A stretch of DNA of 64,000 nt, from the NCBI GenBank assembly GCA_964475955.1, contig CAYYZY010000011.1, forward strand, positions 13,695 through 77,694. The letters are read 5' to 3'. Positions 1 to 7,531 of the stretch are shown here, piece after piece. A program made the position numbers and the translations under genes. Below the pieces are notes generated by a model that made no database searches, was not told the origin of the DNA, and saw only the letters and a program-made list of their open reading frames with translations. Source of the DNA: DATKZH01 sp964475955. Its GTDB lineage: Bacteria; Planctomycetota; Planctomycetia; Pirellulales; Thermoguttaceae. How positions within the stretch are numbered: position 1 is the first letter of the stretch; each line of letters begins with the position of its first letter.

Positions 1-1
1 G

Positions 2-139
2 GCGCTGGGCACCGGGACCAATCGCCTTCAGCACTTCCAAGCGGTCGACGCCGATCCGATCCGCGCCATGGCCGCAGTGCTCCGTCAGGTGGAGCAATGC
101 TTGCCGCCCCGTGTTGCCCGACGCGCGTCGGACAGGTGA
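2..139 (+). CDS. 3' end of an unidentified gene
   Basis: An open frame entering from the left edge runs 45 codons to a TGA. The visible residues begin ALGTGTNRLQHFQAVDADP and end RRASDR. Third codon positions are strongly G/C, as in the other genes here, which supports real coding. No domain can be recognised from so short a tail, and the start lies outside the window. About 260 bases separate its stop from scpB, part of which is repeat DNA. Confidence 0.5.
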   Translation, partial: ALGTGTNRLQHFQAVDADPIRAMAAVLRQVEQCLPPRVARRASDR

Positions 140-182
140 CCGGGCCCCCCGATCCGGGCTTGCCAAGTCGCCGGCCTTCCGC

Positions 183-381
183 TTAGCTTGAAGAAGCGGA
201 GGGCGGAATCGGTCGTGTTCTCAGGGTTTCCTGTTTTTTCCAGCCCTCGGAAGAACGCGTAAGAACAGGGAAAATGGCAACGTGGGAAAAAGGGGAAAGC
301 CGGTGGCTGCCATGAAGTAGAAACCCGCAACAGTATTCGTGCCCCTTTCCCGTCTTTTCCCTTTTTCCTTGTTGCACCACC
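183..381. repeat. polypurine/polypyrimidine inverted-repeat element before scpB
   Basis: Purine-rich and pyrimidine-rich tracts face each other here: a GGGAAAATGG..GGGAAAAAGGGG stretch at about 268-298 and CCCTTTCCC..CCCTTTTTCC at about 342-370. The right part, read on the minus strand, starts GGTGCAACAAGGAAAAAGGG. Nearly the same text occurs at 22911-22945, so this is a dispersed repeat family. It overlaps the most upstream possible start of scpB (339), a reason to prefer the start at 399. Confidence 0.6.
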
Positions 382-398
382 GGGTATCCGGGCTTGCG

Positions 399-1526
399 AT
401 GCACCGAACGGCAGAGTGTCTGGGGCGGATGCTGGCCAGCGCGGCGCTTCGCTATCGGCAAGCGGCGGCGCGGGGCCGGCCTCCGCGGGCGCGCGGTTTT
501 CGCGGAATCGACTGGCTCGGCCAGACGGAGCGCGACGAAGACCTACCCGAGGGGCCCACGGCTCGATCGGAGGGGCTCGCCCGACTCGAAGCCGCCCTGT
601 TTCTCGCCCGGGAGCCCACGGGAAGTCGGAAACTGGCCGACTTGGCAAGCTTGGCGGACGGCACCGAAGCGCGTACACTGGTCGGGAAACTGAATCGGAT
701 GTACGATCTGGAGGGGTGTGCGTTTCGCGTGGCCGAGGTGGCCGGCGGGTTCCAACTCCTTTCGCGGGCGAAGTTTGTGCCTTGGTTGCGGCGCCTGCAC
801 GCCTCGCCGGTGGAGGTCCGCCTGTCGACCCCGGCGATGGAGACGCTTGCCGTGGTGGCCTATCGGCAACCGGTATTGCGGGCGGAGATCGAGGCCGTGC
901 GCGGCGTGCAGTGTGGAGAGATCCTTCGTCAATTGATGGAGCGCGAGCTGGTGCGGATCGTGGGCCGTTCCGAGGAACTGGGTCGGCCCTTCCTGTACGG
1001 CACCACCAAGCGATTCCTGGAGGTGTTCGGATTGCGCCATCTGGATGAGTTGCCGCGAACTCGGGCCGCCGCGGCCACGCAGCCCGACGAGGCTCCCGCC
1101 GACTCGCCCCCACTTGTCGTCGAAAGTGCAAAGGCCGACGGACCGATCGATTCCAGCAAGACTGAAGGAGGGTCGAAGGTGAGAAGTGCCGTGGACACGA
1201 TGGTCGCCGTGGAAGAGGACAGCGCGCAGGTGATCGAAGAAGAGGAGCGCGTCGAGGCCTTGCGCGCCGAAGAGGATCACAGCGACTACGACGACGAGGA
1301 CTACGACGATTACGATTACGGCGACGACGACGAGGACGAAGACGAAGACGAAGACGAGTTCGAGGACGAAGAGGAAGACGATGACGATGACGAAGGCTTC
1401 GAAGACGAGAACTGGGAAGAGGTAGAGGAAGACGAAGAAGACGAAGACTGGGACGACGAGGATGAAGACTGGGACGACGACGACTGGGACGAGGACGAAG
1501 AAGACGACGACGAGGATTGGGACTGA
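399..1526 (+). CDS. scpB: ScpB-family segregation and condensation protein with a long acidic C-terminal tail
   Basis: ScpB is the winged-helix (kleisin-associated) partner of ScpA and SMC in the bacterial condensin that compacts and segregates chromosomes. The core at about residues 62-235 (numbered from 399) carries typical ScpB text: LEAALFLAREP, TPAMETLAVVAYRQPVLRAEIEAVRG, and a C-terminal winged helix ending YGTTKRFLEVFGLRHLDELP. ScpB is normally about 180-210 residues; this protein is about 375. The excess is an N-terminal basic stretch of about 60 residues and a tail of over 100 residues made almost entirely of Asp and Glu, with Trp and Tyr interspersed. The frame also opens at 339, but that start lies in a repeat, so the ATG at 399 is chosen; the ATG at 429 is another option. 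No scpA is visible beside it. Confidence 0.88.
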   Translation: MHRTAECLGRMLASAALRYRQAAARGRPPRARGFRGIDWLGQTERDEDLPEGPTARSEGLARLEAALFLAREPTGSRKLADLASLADGTEARTLVGKLNRMYDLEGCAFRVAEVAGGFQLLSRAKFVPWLRRLHASPVEVRLSTPAMETLAVVAYRQPVLRAEIEAVRGVQCGEILRQLMERELVRIVGRSEELGRPFLYGTTKRFLEVFGLRHLDELPRTRAAAATQPDEAPADSPPLVVESAKADGPIDSSKTEGGSKVRSAVDTMVAVEEDSAQVIEEEERVEALRAEEDHSDYDDEDYDDYDYGDDDEDEDEDEDEFEDEEEDDDDDEGFEDENWEEVEEDEEDEDWDDEDEDWDDDDWDEDEEDDDEDWD

Positions 1527-1902
1527 GCCACGGGGCTTCTCTGTAGCGAGCCGATCGCCGACCGATGCCACCGCCGCTTGGTGGCCGAGTATCTGGCCGA
1601 GGCGTCCGGCGGCGCCGAGATCGTGCCTTGGTAAAGCCACGATCGGCCGGCCGCGAAACCCCTCCAAGCGCGCCGACCGAATTGCGCGTCGTCACGAAGG
1701 TGCGCGCCGCGGTACTTTGCGCCGGCACGCCGTTTGACCGCGGCGGGAACTCGACCTACGCTTCCTGTTGGGAGGCAAGTTGTTCCGCAGCGCCGGCGGC
1801 AAGTCTTATCAATCGCCGGCCGGCGGGAAATGGTCCGCTGAGGGCATCGATTCGGCCGCCTCCCCGAGAGAACCGCGCAACACTCTTCTTCGGGGAATCG
1901 CC
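1527..1902. other. intergenic region, nothing recognised
   Basis: These 376 bases lie between scpB and the secreted protein at 1903. Open frames exist on both strands but they show Arg/Pro-rich shadow composition and no recognisable motif. I saw no clear promoter, hairpin or repeat. Confidence 0.5.
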
Positions 1903-2556
1903 ATGACGAACCATCTCGCTGCCGGTACGCGCCCGTGGCGCGTGCGTTGGCTCCTGGGCCTGCTCTGCGTGCTGTTCTGCGCAAGCCTCGTTTCGGCCCA
2001 AGAGGGGACCGAAATCGTGACCGTCGAGGAAGACTGGGAATTGGTGCTCGGCACGCCCGAGCCCGATCTCGCCGCGCCTCAGTTGGTCTGCCCCATGTCG
2101 CCGATAGGCGACATGCAGTCGCTCTACTGCACGCTGGAGGTGAATCACCAGACGGTGCCTTACTTCACTCCGGGCGGTTTGCAGTTCCAGGTGTGGAGCG
2201 GCGAGAGCCTGGTCACCGAACGCAGGGCGCCCACGCAGTCGATTCTCTCGCACCCCAGTGAAGTCGTTCGCTGGACGCAGAAGATGCACCTCGCCGACGG
2301 CACGCTGCACCTGGAGATCGTCGACGGCTCGTCGACCACGTGGGGCAGCTTCGGCGGGCAGGGGTATCTGAAGGCCGACGTACCCACCACGCTGACGAAT
2401 CTCAACAACTACAACCCCGCGGTCTCCGTGGAGAACTCGGGCATCAGCTACGCGGCCAACCGCGTGCAGTCGCTGGTGCTGAAGCGAGTCCGGGTGACGA
2501 CGTCGCAGGGGGAGGTGCTGGAGGATTCCACGCCGCGTACCGTTCACCAGCAATAG
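1903..2556 (+). CDS. small secreted protein of unknown function
   Basis: The protein has 217 residues. A signal peptide is clear: basic start, hydrophobic run WLLGLLCVLFCASLVSA, then mature protein beginning QEGTEIVTVEED. The mature part is rich in beta-forming residues and polar text (VENSGISYAANRVQSLVL), with no family that I recognise. The frame is open from 1768, but the ATG at 1903 gives the signal peptide and is chosen. It lies 51 bases before the TadG-like gene in the same direction and is probably co-transcribed with it. Its role may be in the same surface or secretion structure; that is inference from position only. Confidence 0.7.
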   Translation: MTNHLAAGTRPWRVRWLLGLLCVLFCASLVSAQEGTEIVTVEEDWELVLGTPEPDLAAPQLVCPMSPIGDMQSLYCTLEVNHQTVPYFTPGGLQFQVWSGESLVTERRAPTQSILSHPSEVVRWTQKMHLADGTLHLEIVDGSSTTWGSFGGQGYLKADVPTTLTNLNNYNPAVSVENSGISYAANRVQSLVLKRVRVTTSQGEVLEDSTPRTVHQQ

Positions 2557-2607
2557 GGGCGGTCCGGGTGCCGGAACCTGCCCGATCGAGGGAGGAGGGC
2601 TTGTGCC

Positions 2608-3750
2608 ATGAAGAAGTCCAATCGCCGGAGGCGGAGGGCGGGGAACGTCCTCGTTCTCACCCTGTTCATGATGGTTGGTCTGATCGCTCTGATGGCGATG
2701 AGCGTCGACCTGGGATACCTCAAAGTCGCCCGAACCGAACTCCAGCGATCGGCCGACGCCGCGGCCTTGGCCGGGACCCTGGAGCTGATCGACGAGAACG
2801 CCGTCTACGGCGACACGAGTGCCTACTACCTCGAGCTGGACGCCCGCACCAAGGCCACCGAGTACGCGGCCTTGAACGCGGTGACGCGGCAGGGTCCCTG
2901 TCTCGACGGCCAGGACGTCGAGATTGGCTACATCGCCGATCCGTTCGATCCCACCTCGCCTTTGCTGCTCAACAGCGGGTACCGGGCCAACGCCGTGCAG
3001 GTCTCGGTCCGCAAGACGAACGACCAGAACGGCGAAGTGCCCTTCTTCTTCGCCCGGTTCCTCGGGATGGACGGCACTTCCCTTCAGGCCGAAGCCACGG
3101 CGGCCCTGGTGAACAACGTCGTCGGCTTTCGGACCCCCAGTTCGGGAGAGAACCTCGATCTGCTCCCGTTCGCCCTCGATGAAGTGACTTGGCTGGGACT
3201 GGTCGAGAACGGCATCGGGAGGGACGACTGGAGCCGCAACCCCGACACCGGCGAACTCCGGCCCGGATCGGACGGCATCCTGGAAGTCAACCTGTTCCCC
3301 CAGGACACCGGCTCGCCGGGCAACCGGGGCACGGTCGACATCGGCAGCAACAACAACAGCACGGCCGACATCGCCCGCCAGATCCTCGAGGGCGTAAGCC
3401 CTGAGGACCTCGAGTTTCACGGGGGCGAAATCAAGCTGGATGAGAACGGCGAACTGTTCCTCAACGGCGACACGGGGATCAGCGCCGGCGTCAAGGACGA
3501 GCTGGCCTCGATCAGGGGAAACCCCCGAACCATCCTGATCTTCCGCGAGGTGAACGGTCCGGGGAACAACGCCACGTACACCATCGTCGGCTTCGCGGGA
3601 ATCCGCATCATGCACGTGAAGCTGACCGGCAAGATGAGCAGCAAACGCGTGACGATCCAACCGGCGATCCAGGTATCCAACGGCGCCATCCCGTCCAACG
3701 GCGCCACGACCAGCCACTTCGTCTATTCGCCGGTTTGGCTGGTGCGCTGA
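2608..3750 (+). CDS. TadG-like (Flp pilus-associated) membrane protein
   Basis: The 380-residue protein starts with a short basic leader followed by GNVLVLTLFMMVGLIALMAMSVDLGYL, then an Ala-rich amphipathic segment (RTELQRSADAAALAGTLELI). This is the N-terminal layout of the TadE/TadG pseudopilin-like family (Tad domain), which sits in the inner membrane with the bulk outside. The remainder is an extracytoplasmic domain with Asn/Gly-rich stretches and a hydrophobic C-terminal region that may bind other envelope proteins. A strong ribosome binding site (GAGGGAGGAGG) precedes the ATG. No tadA, tadB, tadC or rcpA homologue is visible, so it is an orphan Tad-like gene in this window. Confidence 0.8.
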   Translation: MKKSNRRRRRAGNVLVLTLFMMVGLIALMAMSVDLGYLKVARTELQRSADAAALAGTLELIDENAVYGDTSAYYLELDARTKATEYAALNAVTRQGPCLDGQDVEIGYIADPFDPTSPLLLNSGYRANAVQVSVRKTNDQNGEVPFFFARFLGMDGTSLQAEATAALVNNVVGFRTPSSGENLDLLPFALDEVTWLGLVENGIGRDDWSRNPDTGELRPGSDGILEVNLFPQDTGSPGNRGTVDIGSNNNSTADIARQILEGVSPEDLEFHGGEIKLDENGELFLNGDTGISAGVKDELASIRGNPRTILIFREVNGPGNNATYTIVGFAGIRIMHVKLTGKMSSKRVTIQPAIQVSNGAIPSNGATTSHFVYSPVWLVR

Positions 3751-4097
3751 AACGCAACCACAAGCGGTCTGGGGATTGGCTGGCCGACGGCAAGGCGCAC
3801 CGTCGTTGGCTCACAGCCCTTCTTCCAGACCGCGATCTCTTCGGCGTAGGCCGCCCGCCGAGGCCCCTCGAGGGCGTCGGTCGCCCGGCGCGTCTCTCGG
3901 GTGACGACGATCGCCCCACAGCCGCGCAATGACGGAAGTCCCATCGCCCCGCCTCCTGGTTGGAGTATGGATCGTCCAACAGCCCGTCGGGCGGGTCGAC
4001 GTACGAGACCCACGCGTTCGAGGGCATGGTCGCTTTTCGCTCCGCGAAAAGGCGTCGGTTCGCGGAGCGAACCACGACACTTCTTCCGCGCGCGTCC
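3751..4097. other. gap with a possible decayed minus-strand frame and a palindromic repeat
   Basis: These 347 bases lie between two convergent genes. Minus-strand frames contain plausible protein text split between frames (AWVSYVDPPDGLLDDPYSN near 3950-4010; GPRRAAYAEEIAVWKKG near 3830-3880), which could be a decayed gene, but no family is recognised. The right end (4030-4078) is a palindromic repeat shared with 20632-20682. The stretch near 4000-4020 resembles the ACGCGTGGGTCTCGT block of the repeat at 18173-18250. Confidence 0.45.
4030..4078. repeat. palindromic repeat, family TCGCTTTTCGCTCCGCGAAA
   Basis: The element begins TCGCTTTTCGCTCCGCGAAA, continues GGCG, and closes with a GTTCGCGGAGCGAAC hairpin. 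A second copy at 20632-20682 shares the first half almost exactly and has a slightly different hairpin (GTTCGCTCCAGAGCGAAC). Both copies lie in intergenic gaps. Confidence 0.75.
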
Positions 4098-5081
4098 CTA
4101 CCCCGTCCCGCTCGTGGGGCTGAATCGGCGGACCAGTTCGGCGTTTTGGGCCGGCTGTTCGGTGTACTCGTCGTACATGCCGACGATCACGGCGTCGGTC
4201 GGCTTGATCGCGGCGAACGTCTCGCGAAACGCCCCCTCGACCCAGTGCCGGCGATCCGAGCGCCGGCCGGCCGCCAGGATCTTGAAGGCCAGGCACGGCC
4301 GCCGCGTGCTTCGGATCGCCCGGCACATGCGCGGCGGGTCGCTGGTGAGGTAGACCTCGCCGACCGGGAGGGGCACGTGCCCGAGCAGCTTCTCCAGGTC
4401 TTCGGCGCTTCGGTGCCGCTCGTAGAGGCAGGTCATGTAGTAGTCGATCTCCCAGCCCTTCGACTCGGCCGCGTCGACCACCGCCGGCATGTGCGTGGAG
4501 ATGCCGGCCAGCATGCCCGTGTCTTTCACCCGCTTGAGGTAGTCGCCGACGGCGTCGAACCGGCCGGTCTTGAACAGCCGGTCGGTCACTTCGCCGTGAT
4601 GGGCGACGCCGATGCAGCCGCTTCGGGCGAGGTCCGCCAGCGGCATTTTCGACTTGGCGTGCTCGATGGAGAGGAAGTACATCCGCCCGCCCTCGTCGAC
4701 GAACCGGCGGTAGAGCTCGAAGTTCCCCCCGCCCGACTGCCAGCAGTTGACGCCCAACTCCTCGCAGCGCCGCAAGGTCTTCAGGATCCGGTCCGGCGTG
4801 TAGTACTCCTTGAGCTTCCGGTTGAAGAAGACCGAAAGGTGCGACCCGCCGTTGAACGTATTCGCCCCGCAGACCAGCCGGGAGACCGCGTGCGGCCCGA
4901 GCCGGATTTGCGGCAGCTTCGGCTCCTCGCCGGGCGCGGCGGCCGCGCTCTGGCCGTACTGCGCGGCGGCCAACCCCACGGGCACCGCGCCGGCCTTCTT
5001 CAGGAAATCGCGGCGGGAAGGAGAGGCGGGGCGAGGCCGGTCGAGGCCATGCTGGGCGTCACAGGAGTGGAAATGGGGCAT
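4098..5081 (-). CDS. TAT-exported aldo/keto reductase-like protein
   Basis: The 327-residue protein has a twin-arginine signal (PSRRDFLKKAGAVPVGLAAA), so a folded, cofactor-bearing protein is probably exported. The body reads like a divergent aldo/keto reductase or TIM-barrel protein: VSRLVCGANTFNGG near the start of the mature part, RCEELGVNCWQSGG, a strand-helix alternation, and IKPTDAVIVGMYDEYTEQPAQNAELVRR at the end, a typical family C-terminus. I do not see a clear Asp-Tyr-Lys-His catalytic set, so activity is uncertain. The start at 5081 begins MPHFHSCDAQ; the frame is open much further upstream, but that part is antisense to the dipeptidase. Confidence 0.72.
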   Translation of the reverse strand: MPHFHSCDAQHGLDRPRPASPSRRDFLKKAGAVPVGLAAAQYGQSAAAAPGEEPKLPQIRLGPHAVSRLVCGANTFNGGSHLSVFFNRKLKEYYTPDRILKTLRRCEELGVNCWQSGGGNFELYRRFVDEGGRMYFLSIEHAKSKMPLADLARSGCIGVAHHGEVTDRLFKTGRFDAVGDYLKRVKDTGMLAGISTHMPAVVDAAESKGWEIDYYMTCLYERHRSAEDLEKLLGHVPLPVGEVYLTSDPPRMCRAIRSTRRPCLAFKILAAGRRSDRRHWVEGAFRETFAAIKPTDAVIVGMYDEYTEQPAQNAELVRRFSPTSGTG

Positions 5082-5173
5082 GGTTGGTCCTTTGGGATGA
5101 CGGATTGAATGGACGGGTGTCAAAAGGACAGGTGTTGAATGAACAGGAGGGAACCGAGGCAACGGAGAATTGC

Positions 5174-6664
5174 TCATTTGACAGCGCGTTTTCCTTGGGC
5201 TCCGATCAGGCCCTCCGCCACCCGGCACGCTTGGGTCGCCGCTTCGGCGCAGTGGTCGGTGAGATAGCGTCGCGAGGCGTCCTGGTCGGCCTTCCAGAGT
5301 TCCCGCGCCTTGGCTTCGACTTCCGGCTGGTGGGCGAACCGGCGCTTCTCGAACGCGGCCCACGTGCGGCGGACGGTTGTTGGCCGCGGCTCGCCGGCTG
5401 CGTAGACTCGGTCCTGAAGCTGCCGGAACCGCCACCAGGCCGAGTCGGGGGCGAAGTCGAACGTGCCCCGCGGAGGGCGGAAGTGGTAGTCGAGCGAGAC
5501 GTTCTCGTCGACCGGCACGTCGCGGTAGTAGCTTGCCGGCGTGTGGTCGATGCCCAGGTACCACGGCGTGAGCACGCTGGTGATCGGCTCCGCGGTGGTC
5601 CGCCAGTAGACGCAACCGATCTCCCGGGGCAGGTCGGCCCGGAGCTGGAACACGGCCGCCTCCTGCGTGGAGGGCGTGGAAAGCGGCACCGGCCCGCCCT
5701 TGTCGCGGAGGATGGCCACGACGGCAGCCACGGTCATCTTCTCCGCGGGCAACACGCCGAAGGAGAGTTCCGCGCCGCGCGAAGCCGTCTCGCGCCGGCC
5801 GGTCACCAGTTGGCGACCGCGCGCCCGGCGCGGGTCGGGCGGGGCGCCGCGGGAAGCGGAGTACGCCTCGCGGAAAGAAAAAGGGGACGGGGCCCATTTG
5901 CCGGAACGGCCCGGAGGGTGCTTCGCACAAATTGGCCCCGTCCCCTTTTTTTGGTACCACCCACGCTTCACGGCGTAGTCGACCAAATCGGCCGAGGCGA
6001 GGAAGTTGTCGGTGTCGTCCAAATCGACCTCGCCGATGATGTGGACGTTGGGAAGCAGGACCACCCGGTCGTCGGGCACGCGCCGGGCCCCCCAGCGCGG
6101 TCCGCGGACCGCCGCGAAGAGCCACGCCTCGGCCGGGTCGGCGATCACGTAGGTCCGGCCCGAGGCCGCGTAGCCGAAACGCTCCACCAACTCGCCGGCC
6201 AGCTTCACGCCGTCCCGCGCGCTGCGCGCCCGCTCGGCCACCAGGCGGCGGAGCATGTACCCGATGCCGCCCTGGCGGATTTCGCCCTGGGCGACGAGCG
6301 TCTCGTAGCCGTCTTCGCGCGTCGGGCACCCGTCGCTGACGATAGCCACGCCCCACTCGTTGAGGTATCCGTCGCTGAACTCCAGGCCCGGGTTCTCGCT
6401 CCACAGGAAGGCGGCCGTTTCGGGCACCTGCGGAAGCGTGCCGCCGCGGAGCAGTTTCGTCGCGGCGCCCTCGGGGAACCGCCGCCGGGGGATGCGCCGG
6501 AAGTTGAGGATCCGCCGGCCGCCGTTCTGCTCGTTGTGCCCGACGAGCACCGAGCCGTCGGCCGAGGCGTCGCGCCCCACGATCACGGCGTAACAGGCCC
6601 GGGCCTGCGGGGCCGGCCAGCACAGGGCCGCAAGGAGCGTCAACGTGAGCGTTCGCCGGAGCAT
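5174..6664 (-). CDS. secreted C69/U34-family dipeptidase with an in-frame repeat insertion
   Basis: The 496-residue protein has a signal peptide ending PQARA, and the mature protein begins with Cys: CYAVIVGRDASADGSVLVGHNE. An N-terminal Cys after processing is the nucleophile in the C69 dipeptidase branch of the Ntn-hydrolases. Other family text includes NEWGVAIVSDGC, GRTYVIADPAEAWLFAAVRGPRWGARRVPDD and GCVYWRTTAEPITSVLTPWY. About residues 238-262 (KKGTGPICAKHPPGRSGKWA and on) are not family-like: they are the translation of a 75-base palindromic repeat at 5878-5952 that keeps the frame. Whether the enzyme still folds is unknown. The gene may be co-transcribed with the downstream TAT protein, 92 bases away. 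Confidence 0.82.
   Translation of the reverse strand: MLRRTLTLTLLAALCWPAPQARACYAVIVGRDASADGSVLVGHNEQNGGRRILNFRRIPRRRFPEGAATKLLRGGTLPQVPETAAFLWSENPGLEFSDGYLNEWGVAIVSDGCPTREDGYETLVAQGEIRQGGIGYMLRRLVAERARSARDGVKLAGELVERFGYAASGRTYVIADPAEAWLFAAVRGPRWGARRVPDDRVVLLPNVHIIGEVDLDDTDNFLASADLVDYAVKRGWYQKKGTGPICAKHPPGRSGKWAPSPFSFREAYSASRGAPPDPRRARGRQLVTGRRETASRGAELSFGVLPAEKMTVAAVVAILRDKGGPVPLSTPSTQEAAVFQLRADLPREIGCVYWRTTAEPITSVLTPWYLGIDHTPASYYRDVPVDENVSLDYHFRPPRGTFDFAPDSAWWRFRQLQDRVYAAGEPRPTTVRRTWAAFEKRRFAHQPEVEAKARELWKADQDASRRYLTDHCAEAATQACRVAEGLIGAQGKRAVK
5878..5952. repeat. GGGGAC-type palindromic repeat inside the dipeptidase gene
   Basis: The left arm reads AAAAAGGGGACGGGGCCCAT and the right arm, reverse complemented, reads AAAAAAAGGGGACGGGGCCA. 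The arms are nearly perfect over about 20 bases around a loop of about 30. The total is 75 bases, exactly 25 codons without a stop in the coding frame. It shares the GGGGAC core with the ends of the RAYT element 1.6 kb away and with the elements at 43276 and 51037. Confidence 0.85.
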
Positions 6665-6692
6665 GGTCGTCTCCTATCAAGGGCCGGAACCT

Positions 6693-6732
6693 GGGTGGCA
6701 CGCCCTTCGTTCCTCAGGGCATGCCACTCACC
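6693..6732. repeat. palindromic repeat upstream of the dipeptidase
   Basis: GGGTGGCACGCCCT at 6693-6706 faces AGGGCATGCCACTCACC at 6716-6732, forming a hairpin with a short loop. It lies in the 110-base gap between the dipeptidase start and the end of the membrane protein gene, both on the minus strand. It may act as a transcription attenuator or a terminator for the upstream gene. Confidence 0.55.
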
Positions 6733-6774
6733 CGCCGCTTTCGTCCCCATTGTGAACGCGTACGGGCCCCGAAA

Positions 6775-7503
6775 TCAAGGGCCGAGCGGGGGCTCCGGCA
6801 AGGCGGGTTCGTTGCGCCGGCACCAGGGCCACGTCATGGCGGCCCACACCAGGAAGGCGAGGGCGACCCCGACAAGTAGGTAGACCGGGTACGGCCCCAG
6901 GTGGTCGAGGATCGTCGGGTTTTCCGGCTTGCCGTTGAGGAACATGTAGTTCGTGCCCGCCAGGCGGTTGAACACGTAGACGGCCGCCGCGTAGGCCGCG
7001 GTGACCGAGAGCGTCGTCCGGTAGAGGCGCCAGTTCGGGCGCAGGCCCTTGCCCCACGCCAGGTAGGCCGCCGACACGACCACGACCCCGTGGGCCGAAT
7101 AGAACATGAGGAAGTAGAAGTGGGGGAAGCCCATGCGAAGCTCGGGCGTGAGCATCGCCAGGAAGGTCAGGGTGAGTCCCCAGTAGTAAACGAGGCCGAA
7201 CGCCCAGAGACGGTGCGTCCAGAGGGCGTAGACGGCGACCATCCAGGCGACGTCGCACACGTGCAAGGGCAGCGCGGTTCGCAGGTCCCACGTGCCCGGC
7301 ATCATCGACTCCATCTGAAGCGGCGCCTGCGTCAGCAGGATCGACACGGCCAGCACGCGGCTGGCGACCATTTGGCCGGGCCGTCCGCGCAAACGCCGTC
7401 CCCACCAGGCCAGCCCCACCGACGACGCAACGCACATCGCCAGCGCCGCCACGTGGGCCGTGCCGAACAGAGCGAACGGCGTCTCACGCCATAGCCAGTC
7501 CAC
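6775..7503 (-). CDS. YwaF/TIGR02206-type integral membrane protein
   Basis: The 242-residue protein is almost entirely membrane-spanning, with six or seven hydrophobic helices. Its text matches the TIGR02206 (YwaF) family: an N-terminal FxxFGxAH-like stretch (ETPFALFGTAHVAALAMCV), QAPLQMESMMPGTWDLRTALPLHVCDVAWMVAVYAL, ELRMGFPHFYFLMFYSAHG and NYMFLNGKPENPTILDHLGPYPVYLL. Family members occur widely and have no assigned function. The GTG at 7503 is chosen because AGGAG lies nine bases upstream and the frame further upstream runs into the RAYT element and is not family-like. Confidence 0.8.
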   Translation of the reverse strand: MDWLWRETPFALFGTAHVAALAMCVASSVGLAWWGRRLRGRPGQMVASRVLAVSILLTQAPLQMESMMPGTWDLRTALPLHVCDVAWMVAVYALWTHRLWAFGLVYYWGLTLTFLAMLTPELRMGFPHFYFLMFYSAHGVVVVSAAYLAWGKGLRPNWRLYRTTLSVTAAYAAAVYVFNRLAGTNYMFLNGKPENPTILDHLGPYPVYLLVGVALAFLVWAAMTWPWCRRNEPALPEPPLGP

Positions 7504-7531
7504 GCATCGTCTCCTGGGATAAAAAGGATAA

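Noticed and set aside
339..398. N-terminal extension of ScpB from the ATG at 339
   Set aside because: These 20 codons are translated repeat DNA shared with 22911-22945 and are not part of the ScpB family.
4098..6701. 867-aa minus-strand frame covering the region of the dipeptidase
   Set aside because: Only its C-terminal 327 codons (from 5081) are the TAT protein; the rest is Arg/Pro-rich and antisense-frame text overlapping the clearly recognised dipeptidase in another frame.
5084..6883. 599-aa plus-strand frame
   Set aside because: It is the complement of the dipeptidase, with Val/Asp/Gly-rich shadow composition and no domain.
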